NCBI RefSeq assembly: GCF_900110485.1
Contig: NZ_FODY01000021.1
Coordinates: 1 to 64,000 of the forward strand
Origin: Propionispora vibrioides
GTDB taxonomy: Bacteria > Bacillota > Negativicutes > Propionisporales > Propionisporaceae
DNA length: 64,000 bases
Direction of reading: 5' to 3'
Every line of letters begins with the position of its first letter. The first letter of the stretch is position 1. Shown here in pieces: positions 35,254 through 42,451 of this stretch. The position numbers were made by a program, and so were the translations under genes. The notes beneath the pieces were generated by a model, which was not told the DNA's origin, made no database searches, and was given only the letters and a program-made list of their open reading frames with translations.

Positions 35254-35462
35254 GAAGCAACGGAGCACAAAAGGGGGGTTAGCCAGTGTTTTGGCGGACG
35301 CTGGTTAATTAGGGCGAAGCTCCGTTGCGCGGTTAACTTGTAAAAAGCGTACAACCTTTAACCGGTTGGCGTTTCCGTCATCTAACGATGACCATAGATA
35401 AACCATTTCTTTTACCAATCAAGAAGTAAGCCTTGGCGGCAGCCGAGGCTTATTTTGATTTT
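35254..35462 (+). ncRNA. Unassigned structured RNA (about 210 nt)
   Basis: A TATAAT at 35242-35247 precedes a densely folded, non-coding stretch. Stem 1, GCAACGGAGC (35257-35266) with GCTCCGTTGC (35319-35328), encloses hairpin TTAGCCAG/CTGGTTAA. Stem 2 is CGGTTAA (35330-35336) with TTAACCG (35358-35364), enclosing TTGTA/TACAA. Stem 3 is GTCATC/GATGAC around TAAC (35377-35392). A terminator stem AAGCCTTGGC/GCCGAGGCTT ends at 35451. The layout is that of a free-standing small RNA, since 137 nt separate it from the next gene. It matches no tRNA, T-box, TPP, SAM, FMN, lysine, cobalamin or c-di-GMP motif that I know. The raiA-type RNA is one size-compatible candidate. Confidence 0.6.
35428..35462 (+). 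terminator. Terminator of the structured RNA
   Basis: AAGCCTTGGC and GCCGAGGCTT pair around GGCA and are followed by ATTTTGATTTT. Confidence 0.75.
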
Positions 35463-35598
35463 CCGGCGGCAACTGACTGCGGCGGGGTTCAGGTGGAATA
35501 GTACACCGCTCTGTTACTGGCGGTCGCGGGATGATACAATATAGCTATACCTGTAAGTAAAGATGATTTTAGAATGGCGGCAGAAGGAGGCTGAAACG

Positions 35599-36375
35599 AT
35601 GTTGATAGATACCCATATGCATACCCGTTATTCCACCGATTCGGAAATGACCCTGGCGGAGGCGATGGCGCGCTCGCAGGAGCTAGGCATCGGCATTACA
35701 ATTACCGATCATATGGATTTGAACTATCCCAATCCGGGGGAGTTTGTTTTTGACCTGGGGGATTACTGCAGCGAGTATGGGCCTTACCGGAGTGAAAAGC
35801 TGCTGCTGGGTGTAGAGTTCGGTCTGCGCATGGATTGTTTGGAAGCGACGCGGGAACTGGCGGGGAGCTATCCGCTGGACTATATGATTGGCTCGATTCA
35901 TGTGATTAATGACATTGATTTATACTGGGAATCCTTTTATCGCGGCCATAGCAAGCAGGAGGTCTATTCTCTTTATTTTGCCACCATGCTGGAATGTGTC
36001 AAAGCTCACGACTTTATTCACAGCCTGGCCCATATCGATTACATTTCCCGCTATGCCCGGTTTGCCGATACCCATGTCTACTATGACGAATTTAAGGAAG
36101 TCATTGATCCGGTGCTGGCGGTGCTGGCCGAGCGCGGGCAGGCTCTGGAGATCAATACCAAGCGGGTGCTGACACCGGAGTATATGGCGCTGTTGCTGCC
36201 GGTTTACCGGCGGTTTGCCGAGCTGGGCGGACGCCATGTAACCGTCGGTTCCGATGCTCACCGGGCCAGCGAAATCGGCCGGGATATGAAGACGGCTTTT
36301 GACTTTGCCGATTGCTGCGGTTTAAGACCGGTTTATTTCAAAACGGGAAAGCCGGAATACCAGGCTCGCGATTAA
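35599..36375 (+). CDS. PHP-domain histidinol-phosphatase family protein (HisJ/HisK type)
   Basis: This 258-residue metal-dependent phosphatase has the PHP motifs DTHMHTRYSTDSEM (residues 4-17), TITDHMD (about 38), GVEFGLR (about 73), IGSIHVI (about 97), HSLAHIDYISR (about 148) and VTVGSDAH (about 222). In Gram-positive bacteria this family hydrolyses histidinol phosphate in histidine synthesis, though no other his gene is near. ATG 35599 follows GGAGGCTGAAACG; the upstream frame start at 35563 has no site. No T-box leader is visible. Confidence 0.85.
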   Translation: MLIDTHMHTRYSTDSEMTLAEAMARSQELGIGITITDHMDLNYPNPGEFVFDLGDYCSEYGPYRSEKLLLGVEFGLRMDCLEATRELAGSYPLDYMIGSIHVINDIDLYWESFYRGHSKQEVYSLYFATMLECVKAHDFIHSLAHIDYISRYARFADTHVYYDEFKEVIDPVLAVLAERGQALEINTKRVLTPEYMALLLPVYRRFAELGGRHVTVGSDAHRASEIGRDMKTAFDFADCCGLRPVYFKTGKPEYQARD

Positions 36376-36428
36376 AGGCTCCGTTTACCGGATTCATTTA
36401 TCGGGTATGATACATATCACATGGCTGA

Positions 36429-36442
36429 TTGATGCAGATCAC
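36429..36442. promoter_or_regulatory. FNR/CRP-family activator site at -41.5
   Basis: TTGATGCAGATCAC differs from the FNR consensus TTGATnnnnATCAA at one defined base. Its centre (36435.5) lies 41.5 bp before the start predicted from an extended -10 TGGTATGAT (36462-36470). That is the class II activator position. Control by an FNR- or HcpR-like regulator of the next two genes is inferred. Confidence 0.7.
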
Positions 36443-36496
36443 ATTTTTTAGATAGAGAACCTGGTATGATAAGAGCAGATACAGGAGGATGATACT

Positions 36497-37453
36497 ATGC
36501 TACCAACAGGTGCCAACCTACAGAAGATATGGAACGGAAAGAAAACCTACGCTGTCACGCCGCATATTCCGGGCGGCTTTGTGAAAGCCGACGCCTTACG
36601 CAAATATGCCGATGTGGCGGAAAAATATGGTGCTACCTTAAAACTGACCTCGGCGCAGCGCATTATGCTCACCGGCTTAAAGGCCGAGGACGTGGAGCAG
36701 GTTTGGGCCGATCTGGAAATGCAGCCGGCGATCGGCTTTGCCAATTGCGTGCGCAGTGTGAAAATATGTCCGGGCATCGCCTTTTGCAAGCGAGGCAAGC
36801 AGGACAGCATCAAGCTGGGGCTCGAACTGGATAAACGGTATCACAAGAAGGAAATGCCCTCCCGCATGAAAATGGGAGTGGCCGGCTGTCCCAACTCCTG
36901 TGCCGAAGTGTATGTAAAGGATGTCGGACTGCTGGCGACCGATGCGGGCTGGAATGTATATGTGGGCGGTAGCGCCGGCTCGCATCCCCGTCTGGCCGAT
37001 TTGCTGATTGAGGACCTGACGGCGGAGGAAGCGCTGCACATAGTGGACATTATTGTGCGGTATTATCAAAAGAATGCCGATATTGAACGGGTTGGACAAT
37101 TTATTGACCGGATTGGCTTAAAAAAATTCAAGGCCGATGTGCTGGCCGAATTCTACAAGGGCGTCAGCGAAACCACCGAACCGCTGGTCAGCCAGTCGGC
37201 TGCCGGAGAAAAAATCATTCCTGTGGCGGGCGGCCTGACCGAAGGGACGCTGGTACTGGGTGACAAGATCACCGCCGACAGCGTGATCAGCGATATTATC
37301 CGGGTGTATCCGCAAACGGTGCCTGTCTTCCGCTCATTTGGCATGGGCTGCCTGGGCTGTCCGTCCTCGACGGGGGAAGCGGTCCAGAAGGCGGCGGAAA
37401 TCCATGGGATCAAGGTGGATGAAATTCTGGCGGCACTGAACAAGGTCATATAG
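36497..37453 (+). CDS. Siroheme-type nitrite/sulfite reductase-like protein fused to DUF1858
   Basis: This 318-residue protein combines two domains. Residues about 1-220 resemble a minimal half of siroheme 4Fe-4S nitrite/sulfite reductases, with the ferredoxin-like part (GGFVKADALRKYADVAEKYGATLKLTSAQRIMLTGL). The cluster cysteines are CVRSVKICPG (about 77-86) and GCPNSC (about 131-136). Residues about 250-318 form a DUF1858 domain (ISDIIRVYPQTVPVFRSFGMGCLGCPSS), which carries a C-x-x-C and is found in iron-sulfur and NO-related proteins such as ScdA/RIC relatives. The protein is far shorter than an assimilatory reductase, so it may be an electron-transfer or sensor form. ATG 36497 follows CAGGAGGATG. 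An FNR-type site lies upstream. Confidence 0.8.
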   Translation: MLPTGANLQKIWNGKKTYAVTPHIPGGFVKADALRKYADVAEKYGATLKLTSAQRIMLTGLKAEDVEQVWADLEMQPAIGFANCVRSVKICPGIAFCKRGKQDSIKLGLELDKRYHKKEMPSRMKMGVAGCPNSCAEVYVKDVGLLATDAGWNVYVGGSAGSHPRLADLLIEDLTAEEALHIVDIIVRYYQKNADIERVGQFIDRIGLKKFKADVLAEFYKGVSETTEPLVSQSAAGEKIIPVAGGLTEGTLVLGDKITADSVISDIIRVYPQTVPVFRSFGMGCLGCPSSTGEAVQKAAEIHGIKVDEILAALNKVI

Positions 37454-37491
37454 TCTTTTTTACTACATTTATTACAGCAGGAGGAATACAG

Positions 37492-38160
37492 ATGAGTGCA
37501 TTTTTAGGACATATTCACTATTGGCTATACAATAAGATCCGCTTGGTTATCAACCGGGAGGAACTGGTCTTTGCCAAAGCCCAGGAAAGCTGCGGTGATA
37601 CGGCAGAAGAACTGCGGGACCAGGTGTGGCAGACTTACGGGCAGCCGCTGCCTGATGCCGATCTGGGTGATTTGATTGAGCACGGCAATATTCATGGCTG
37701 GCTACAGCGGCAGATCAATCTGGCCGAATCGAGAGAAGCCGCCTTAATCAAGGAGTTGCTTGAGGTTTGCGGCGGTGACGCCGAGACGGTGATTCTCCGG
37801 GCTTTTGCCGAACATGGCGAGAGCTGCGGCCGTCATGCCGCCGAACAAAATAAATATGAAACCGACCGGGCCGACGGCATCTATCAGGCGCTGAATGATT
37901 ACCTGCTGAACGGCATGCCCTGCGATCAGGCCGATGTCATGGTTGCGAGCAGCGCTGATCAGGTTATCTGGGAGAGCGGCACCTGTCTGCAGGAGCCTAA
38001 CTGGAAACGGGTCGGCATCAGCGCAAAACCCATGAAAAAGTTATATCAGGAATGGACCCAAAACTTTGTCCGGGCCATGAACCCAGCCATGGAATACAGC
38101 CAGACTGCCGATACCGCTCAGGGCGGCGCCGTTAACCGCTACGAGATTAAACGGGTTTGA
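37492..38160 (+). CDS. Unknown protein cotranscribed with the siroheme/DUF1858 gene
   Basis: This 222-residue soluble protein begins SAFLGHIHYWLYNKIRLVINREE. It is predicted to be largely helical, with cysteines at GESCGRHAA (about 122), NGMPCDQAD (about 143) and SGTCLQEPNW (about 162). Repeated His and Cys residues suggest metal or heme binding. It lies 38 nt after the reductase-like gene, behind CAGGAGGAA, with no terminator between, so both share the FNR-type promoter. I do not assign a family. A role in nitrogen-oxide or sulfur-oxide handling follows only from its neighbour. Confidence 0.75.
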   Translation: MSAFLGHIHYWLYNKIRLVINREELVFAKAQESCGDTAEELRDQVWQTYGQPLPDADLGDLIEHGNIHGWLQRQINLAESREAALIKELLEVCGGDAETVILRAFAEHGESCGRHAAEQNKYETDRADGIYQALNDYLLNGMPCDQADVMVASSADQVIWESGTCLQEPNWKRVGISAKPMKKLYQEWTQNFVRAMNPAMEYSQTADTAQGGAVNRYEIKRV

Positions 38161-38222
38161 TGGGCGACCTGGTGTCTTGTAACCCCTGAGACTAAATTGG
38201 CTGGCACGGAATTTTTCCAAGA

Positions 38223-38389
38223 CTAGGGGAGTGACACGTTCATATTTCAACTAAAGGACGCAGGATACATTTTCATCTGCAAGGCGGAGGAGTGAGGCAT
38301 AGCGCGGTTCCTACGCCGATTGACGACAACGACACAGATGGAAATGTAGACAAGTAATTTAGCGAAATGTGAATGGGCCACTACACTAG
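38223..38389. repeat. Palindromic repeat family R3, copy 2 (167 bp)
   Basis: The ends CTAGGGGAGTGACACGTTCA and AATGGGCCACTACACTAG are inverted repeats bounded by CTAG. The interior matches the reverse complement of the copy at 29199-29363 (ACTTGTCTACATTTCCATCT in that copy). Confidence 0.87.
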
Positions 38390-38492
38390 GGGAGTATGCT
38401 GACTGACGACAACGCAGTATTGTGGAAAATCTACCGCAAGAATAGTGCAGAATCAGGGTTACAAGGGACTAAAAAAGAATCGCTGAAACAGG

Positions 38493-38518
38493 AAAACAGC
38501 CACCAGGCTGTTTTTTTA
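38493..38518 (+). terminator. Terminator downstream of repeat R3 copy 2
   Basis: AAAACAGCC and GGCTGTTTT pair around ACCA and run into seven T. It probably ends the 36.5-38.2 kb operon. Confidence 0.8.
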
Positions 38519-38752
38519 TGATTATTATGCAGTCTGTTGGGCGTGCACAAAATAATTCCGATGATTCCTTCCAAGATACGGATAAAACGAGTATAATAAA
38601 ACATAGAAAGCGTAGATAATTGGCAAAAGAGAAATCTTTTTGTCGAATCACCGGCAGTAGGAGTCGGATTGCTTACTTTTTCTGGTGATTGTTCAGGCGG
38701 TGTCCGAAGTAAGCAGTTATGAAGTGATCATATAGATAACCTTATAAGCATT

Positions 38753-38855
38753 CTTTAGCAAACCTTTTTAAAGGAAGGGACGCAAAGCCATGGGTCTAAG
38801 GATGTAAATCTATGATAGCCAGGTTGCATAACGCACCGGCTTTTTTTGTTTTTTT
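38753..38855 (+). promoter_or_regulatory. Cyclic di-GMP-I (GEMM) riboswitch with terminator
   Basis: The aptamer (38753-38831) has the conserved blocks TAGCAAACC, GGGACGCAAAGCC, GGGTCTAAGG and TAGCCAGGTTGC, which identify the class I c-di-GMP riboswitch. The 3' block is reused. GCC-GGT-GC (38818-38827) can instead pair with GCACCGGC (38833-38840), directly before TTTTTTTGTTTTTTT. Binding of c-di-GMP would hold the 3' strand in the aptamer and prevent the terminator, so this looks like an ON switch. The next genes are a zinc-ribbon protein and an unknown protein. Confidence 0.93.
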
Positions 38856-38904
38856 ACCAGCCGCGAGGGAAGCTTGTTCCCCATATGATAAGGAGATGGA
38901 AACA

Positions 38905-39120
38905 TTGGCTGTAGGAAAATGTTCTTGTGGCAGCAAGCAGTATGAAGAGGTTGACATAACGCCGGCGGGGGCCCAGGAGAAGAGATCGTTCACCCGTTGC
39001 AAGCGCTGCGGCTTAGTTGTGGCGGGACAGGGAAACTGGCCGGAGGAAGAGGAGACCGGGCTGGTAAGCCATTGGGCAAGAGTCCTGCGGGATGGTATGG
39101 GCTCTATCCTGCGGGCATGA
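38905..39120 (+). CDS. Small zinc-ribbon-like protein under c-di-GMP riboswitch control
   Basis: This 71-residue protein has paired cysteines CSCGS (near residue 5) and CKRCGLVV (near 31), the pattern of a zinc ribbon. A polar C-terminal tail with two Trp follows. I place the start at TTG 38905, 9 nt after AAGGAG (38890-38895). The ATG at 38896 abuts that site, and the frame from 38812 lies in the riboswitch. The function is unknown. Its position behind an ON-type c-di-GMP riboswitch suggests a role in surface attachment, matrix or motility control. Confidence 0.7.
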   Translation: MAVGKCSCGSKQYEEVDITPAGAQEKRSFTRCKRCGLVVAGQGNWPEEEETGLVSHWARVLRDGMGSILRA

Positions 39121-39412
39121 TCGCCCGGATTTGGACAAGGGGACGGTTCAGGCGATTCTCATGAACTGCTGCAGAAATCAGTGGCCAGGGCAGCTTTGCC
39201 AGTGGGCAGGCTGAGTCTTAGTGTAGCAGGAAAACGGCAGCAAACAGGGAACTATTACTAGTGGTCCATTAACATGGGCCATGCTGTTAGTTTGAAAACA
39301 TACCTGAAGCAAACGGATACTTAGCCTGTCTGTTTGTGCCGGACTTTTCCGGTCCGGCTGTGGTGGGGGCTGAATCAGCGGTTCCCCGGGAAAATCAAAG
39401 GAGATGGATAGC
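39121..39412. other. Interval between the zinc-ribbon gene and the next gene
   Basis: No gene, terminator or promoter is clear in these 290 bp. GTTAGTTTGAAAACATACCT near 39287-39306 resembles GTTTGAAAACATACCCC in the R5 repeat at 42150. Confidence 0.4.
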
Positions 39413-40087
39413 TTGGATATGCCTGCGATAATACAGGATGCGTTCAGCAGCGGTTTCTCGCTGCCGTCGGCGGCCAGCGCGGTGCCGGACATGACGCAGA
39501 CAGTTGCTACAATAAAGGAAGTATGGGATGCACAAACTTTTTCCGACCTGGTCAGCGGACAGGTCCACGTACCGGATGATGTGATCAATCAGGCGCTGGC
39601 CTCAATGCTGGAGCCCGGCGGACCGGTTACGGAAATGAAGGTTACCTCGCTAAAAAACCACCAGCTTAGAATTGAAGCGAAGACGGCCAAGGAAGGGCGG
39701 GTCGTGCTGGTCTGCACGGTGGAGCAATTAGTACATAATCAGGATCAGTCGTTGCTAACACTGAAGGTAACCGATAAAAAGCTGCCGGACAAGCCTTTCG
39801 TGTCATGGATTTTTTCCCGGGTCAGTCTGGCGATGGTGAGCAAGGTTGTGGGACACCTGGATCCCTCTTACGGGTTAGATGTCAATATTCATGGGAATAC
39901 TGTCACCATTGATTTTCGTCAGGCGCTATACAATTCCCGGCTTGGCAATTTGGAACTGTTCGGTTACCGGCCGGTGGATTATCTTACCGTGTATTCGCTT
40001 ACGCCGCAGGACGGCTTTTCCGATATCAGCACTAACCTTGCGTTGCCGGAGCAGATAAAAACAATGATTAAAAATGTTTGGTTATAG
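39413..40087 (+). CDS. Protein of unknown function downstream of the zinc-ribbon gene
   Basis: This 224-residue protein has no signal peptide. It contains beta-rich segments ([64 protein letters not shown]), resembling a lipid-binding or DUF-type beta barrel, but I assign no family. I place the start at TTG 39413, 9 nt after AAGGAG. The ATG at 39404 abuts that site, just as in the zinc-ribbon gene, and this shared layout supports both TTG starts. No terminator lies between the two genes, so it may also be under the riboswitch. Confidence 0.7.
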   Translation: MDMPAIIQDAFSSGFSLPSAASAVPDMTQTVATIKEVWDAQTFSDLVSGQVHVPDDVINQALASMLEPGGPVTEMKVTSLKNHQLRIEAKTAKEGRVVLVCTVEQLVHNQDQSLLTLKVTDKKLPDKPFVSWIFSRVSLAMVSKVVGHLDPSYGLDVNIHGNTVTIDFRQALYNSRLGNLELFGYRPVDYLTVYSLTPQDGFSDISTNLALPEQIKTMIKNVWL

Positions 40088-40115
40088 GATGTGCTTTTAA
40101 ATGAACGGAATGATT

Positions 40116-40170
40116 TATGGCACAAAAAGCGCTGTCAGGGGTCGTTTCGGATCGTTTACAAACACACCCT
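40116..40170. repeat. Short repeat family R5, copy 1
   Basis: TATGGCACAAAAAGCGCTGT followed by CAGGGGTCGTTTCGGATCGT resembles 42150-42204 over about 55 bp with few mismatches. It lies directly before thiD and is non-coding. Confidence 0.6.
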
Positions 40171-40191
40171 AAGACGGGAGGACAACCTGGT

Positions 40192-40992
40192 ATGAAAAAA
40201 GTATTAACCATTGCCGGCTCGGATAGCAGCGGCGGCGCCGGCATCCAGGCCGACTTAAAAGCCTTTTCCGCGCAGGGCGTGTTCGGCATGAGTGTCATCA
40301 CTGCCGTAACAGCGCAAAATACGCAGGGCGTACTGGCGGTGCAGGACATTGAGCCGGAAATCATCGCCAAGCAGATTGAAGCGATTTTCGAAGATATTGA
40401 GGTGGATGCCGTTAAAATAGGCATGGTTTCCCGGCCTGTCACCATCCATACCATTGCCGCCAAGCTGCGTCAGTACCAGGCGGTCAACGTGGTGGTCGAC
40501 CCGGTCATGGTATCCAAAAGCGGCTATCATTTGCTGCAGCCGGAAGCCGAAGCAGCCCTGGTGCAGGAACTGCTGCCCCTGGCGGCACTGGTTACACCCA
40601 ACATTCCCGAGGCGGAAGTGATTGCCGGGATGACTATTCATAATCTGACGGATATGGAGGAAGCCGCCCGGCGGATACACCGGCTGGGGGCGGCCTGCGT
40701 CCTGGTGAAGGGCGGTCATCTGCCGGATGACGCCACCGATATCCTGTACGACGGCAGTCACTTCGAATATTTGGCGGCCAAACGGATTGCCACCAAGAAT
40801 ACCCACGGCACCGGTTGTACATTATCTTCAGCGATTGCCGCCAATCTGGGCAAGGGCTGCACGGTGACCGAAGCGGTGAAACGGGCCAAGGCGTATATTA
40901 CTATAGCCATTGAACATTCGCTGGCTATTGGCAAAGGGGTAGGGCCGACCCATCATTTTTACGAGTTATACCGGAAGGCGGGGCTGGAATGA
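40192..40992 (+). CDS. thiD: Hydroxymethylpyrimidine/phosphomethylpyrimidine kinase
   Basis: This 266-residue ribokinase-family enzyme phosphorylates HMP and then HMP-P in thiamine synthesis. It begins [22 protein letters not shown], with [16 protein letters not shown] (about 104) and the catalytic [18 protein letters not shown] (about 203-220; Asp replaced by His-Gly-Thr-Gly-Cys as usual in ThiD). ATG 40192 follows GGGAGG; the longer frame from 40117 is a repeat. The stop overlaps thiE (ATGA). No TPP riboswitch is visible. Confidence 0.94.
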   Translation: MKKVLTIAGSDSSGGAGIQADLKAFSAQGVFGMSVITAVTAQNTQGVLAVQDIEPEIIAKQIEAIFEDIEVDAVKIGMVSRPVTIHTIAAKLRQYQAVNVVVDPVMVSKSGYHLLQPEAEAALVQELLPLAALVTPNIPEAEVIAGMTIHNLTDMEEAARRIHRLGAACVLVKGGHLPDDATDILYDGSHFEYLAAKRIATKNTHGTGCTLSSAIAANLGKGCTVTEAVKRAKAYITIAIEHSLAIGKGVGPTHHFYELYRKAGLE

Positions 40993-41615
40993 ACGCCATT
41001 GACTATTCTTTGTATCTGGTGACTGACCGCCGGCTGGTCGGCGGGAAGGACTTTTATCGGAGTTTGGAAGAAGCCCTGGCCGGTGGGGTAACGCTGCTGC
41101 AGCTTAGGGAAAAGGAAGCCTCGTCGGCCGAATTTTACCAGATTGCGCTTAAGGTCAAGGAAATCTGCGGCCGTTACGACGTGCCGCTCATTATTAATGA
41201 CCGGCTGGATATTGCCCTGGCCGTTGATGCCGACGGACTGCACATTGGTCAGCAGGACCTGCCGCTGCCTGTGGCCAGAAGGCTGCTGGGCCGGGACAAG
41301 CTGATTGGTGTGTCGGCGACTACACTGGCCGAGGCGCAACTGGCCGAAGCAGGTGGTGCCGATTATCTGGGGATTGGGGCCATGTACCCGACAGGCACCA
41401 AAACGGATGCCCGGGCGGTGAGTCTGTCAGAACTGACCGCCATCCGGCAAAATGTAACCATTCCGGTTGTGGCGATCGGCGGGATTGGAACGGCCAATGT
41501 GACGGAAGTCATGGGTACCGGCATTGCCGGCGTCTCAGTTGTTTCAGCCATATTGGCCCAGGACGATGTCCGGGCGGCAGCGCAGCACCTGCGCCAGTTG
41601 ATCATAACGGCATAA
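40989..41615 (+). CDS. thiE: Thiamine-phosphate synthase
   Basis: This 208-residue TIM barrel joins HMP-PP and thiazole phosphate to thiamine phosphate. Motifs include YLVTDRRL (about 8), GVTLLQLREKEAS (about 34), PLIINDRLDIALAVDADGLHIGQQDL (about 63-88), GADYLGIGAMYPTGTKTDA (about 122) and VVAIGGIG (about 160). It overlaps thiD by 4 nt and ends at a terminator, so thiD-thiE is a two-gene salvage-type unit. Confidence 0.95.
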   Translation: MNAIDYSLYLVTDRRLVGGKDFYRSLEEALAGGVTLLQLREKEASSAEFYQIALKVKEICGRYDVPLIINDRLDIALAVDADGLHIGQQDLPLPVARRLLGRDKLIGVSATTLAEAQLAEAGGADYLGIGAMYPTGTKTDARAVSLSELTAIRQNVTIPVVAIGGIGTANVTEVMGTGIAGVSVVSAILAQDDVRAAAQHLRQLIITA

Positions 41616-41619
41616 TAAC

Positions 41620-41655
41620 AAAAAGGCTGTTGCGCTAAAGCGTAACAGCCTTTTT
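41620..41655. terminator. Terminator after thiE
   Basis: AAAAAGGCTGTTGCGCT pairs with AGCGTAACAGCCTTTTT (one wobble). A and T runs on both sides let it act in both directions, for thiE and for the converging DUF4870 gene. Confidence 0.85.
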
Positions 41656-41751
41656 AGTTCTGTTGGGGCAATGTCAAAAGAACGACAAGCTATTTTTCCT
41701 ACATGCAGGCTGTTGTAAATAAAAGCATTTTTGCGACAGCCTCCTTTATGG

Positions 41752-42102
41752 CTACAGTTTGTTGACAAAGCGCTGGATTAAGGGATATTCATACAACTGT
41801 CCGTCAACCGCCCGGACGGCGGCGATGATCGAGGTGACAAGCAGTAACAGCCAGAAGATGGCCAGGACGGGCACCAGTAGAAAACCAATCAGCAAAGTGC
41901 ATAATAAGCCGGTAATTGCCGAAAATACCAAAATAACCAGATGAGCCACCAGGGCTTGTTTGGCATGCTCGTAAACAAAGCGGTCCTCCCGTTTAAGCAG
42001 AAAGATCACCAGGGGAGCGACGATAAAACCCAGGCCGCCAAGCAGGTAGGCCAGATGGGATAATACAGCCAGCAGTTTTTGTTCGCCGGTAATATCGTTC
42101 AT
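41752..42102 (-). CDS. DUF4870 membrane protein
   Basis: This 116-residue protein has the DUF4870 pattern: EQKLLAVLSHLAYLLGGLGFIVAPLVIFLLKRED, then FVYEHAKQALVAHL (about 42-56) and two further hydrophobic segments (about 55-100). The C-terminal YEYPLIQRFV is also typical. It is an inner-membrane protein of unknown function. TTAGGAGG precedes ATG 42102. It is convergent with thiE. Confidence 0.85.
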   Translation of the reverse strand: MNDITGEQKLLAVLSHLAYLLGGLGFIVAPLVIFLLKREDRFVYEHAKQALVAHLVILVFSAITGLLCTLLIGFLLVPVLAIFWLLLLVTSIIAAVRAVDGQLYEYPLIQRFVNKL

Positions 42103-42149
42103 CGGAAAACACCTCCTAATTAGTTCCTATTCCCCAAGAATTAACGAAG

Positions 42150-42204
42150 TATGGCACAAAAAGTGCCGTCAGGGAACGTTTCGGATCGTTTGAAAACATA
42201 CCCC
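42150..42204. repeat. Short repeat family R5, copy 2
   Basis: TATGGCACAAAAAGTGCCGT followed by CAGGGAACGTTTCGGATCGT closely resembles the segment before thiD (40116-40170). The fragment CTGACGGCGCTTCTTATGCC near 51633 may be a third, worn, reverse copy. Confidence 0.6.
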
Positions 42205-42451
42205 GGGCGGAGCTGTTTACTATATAGTATGGCAAATTAGCCGCCGGTTGTATAGTGGTCTGTACAAAAAACGGCAATGCCGTGAGAACCCAGCGGCGGC
42301 GCGGCGACAAGACCTGCATATTTAGTGAGTATGCTGCATAAATAATTATTTTTATTTTTACTTAATTTATTATTGCACTTTCACCTGATTATGATAAAAT
42401 CATATCGTTGCGTTTTAGCGCGTCGTACAATACGAAAGGTAGGAGAGGATA

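Noticed and set aside
35463-35598. T-box leader for the PHP histidinol-phosphatase gene
   Set aside because: No TGGnACCGCG-type T-box sequence or specifier stem is visible between the structured RNA and the gene.
40088-40191. TPP riboswitch before thiD
   Set aside because: The CTGAGA and ACCTG-type TPP signatures are absent; the interval holds repeat R5.
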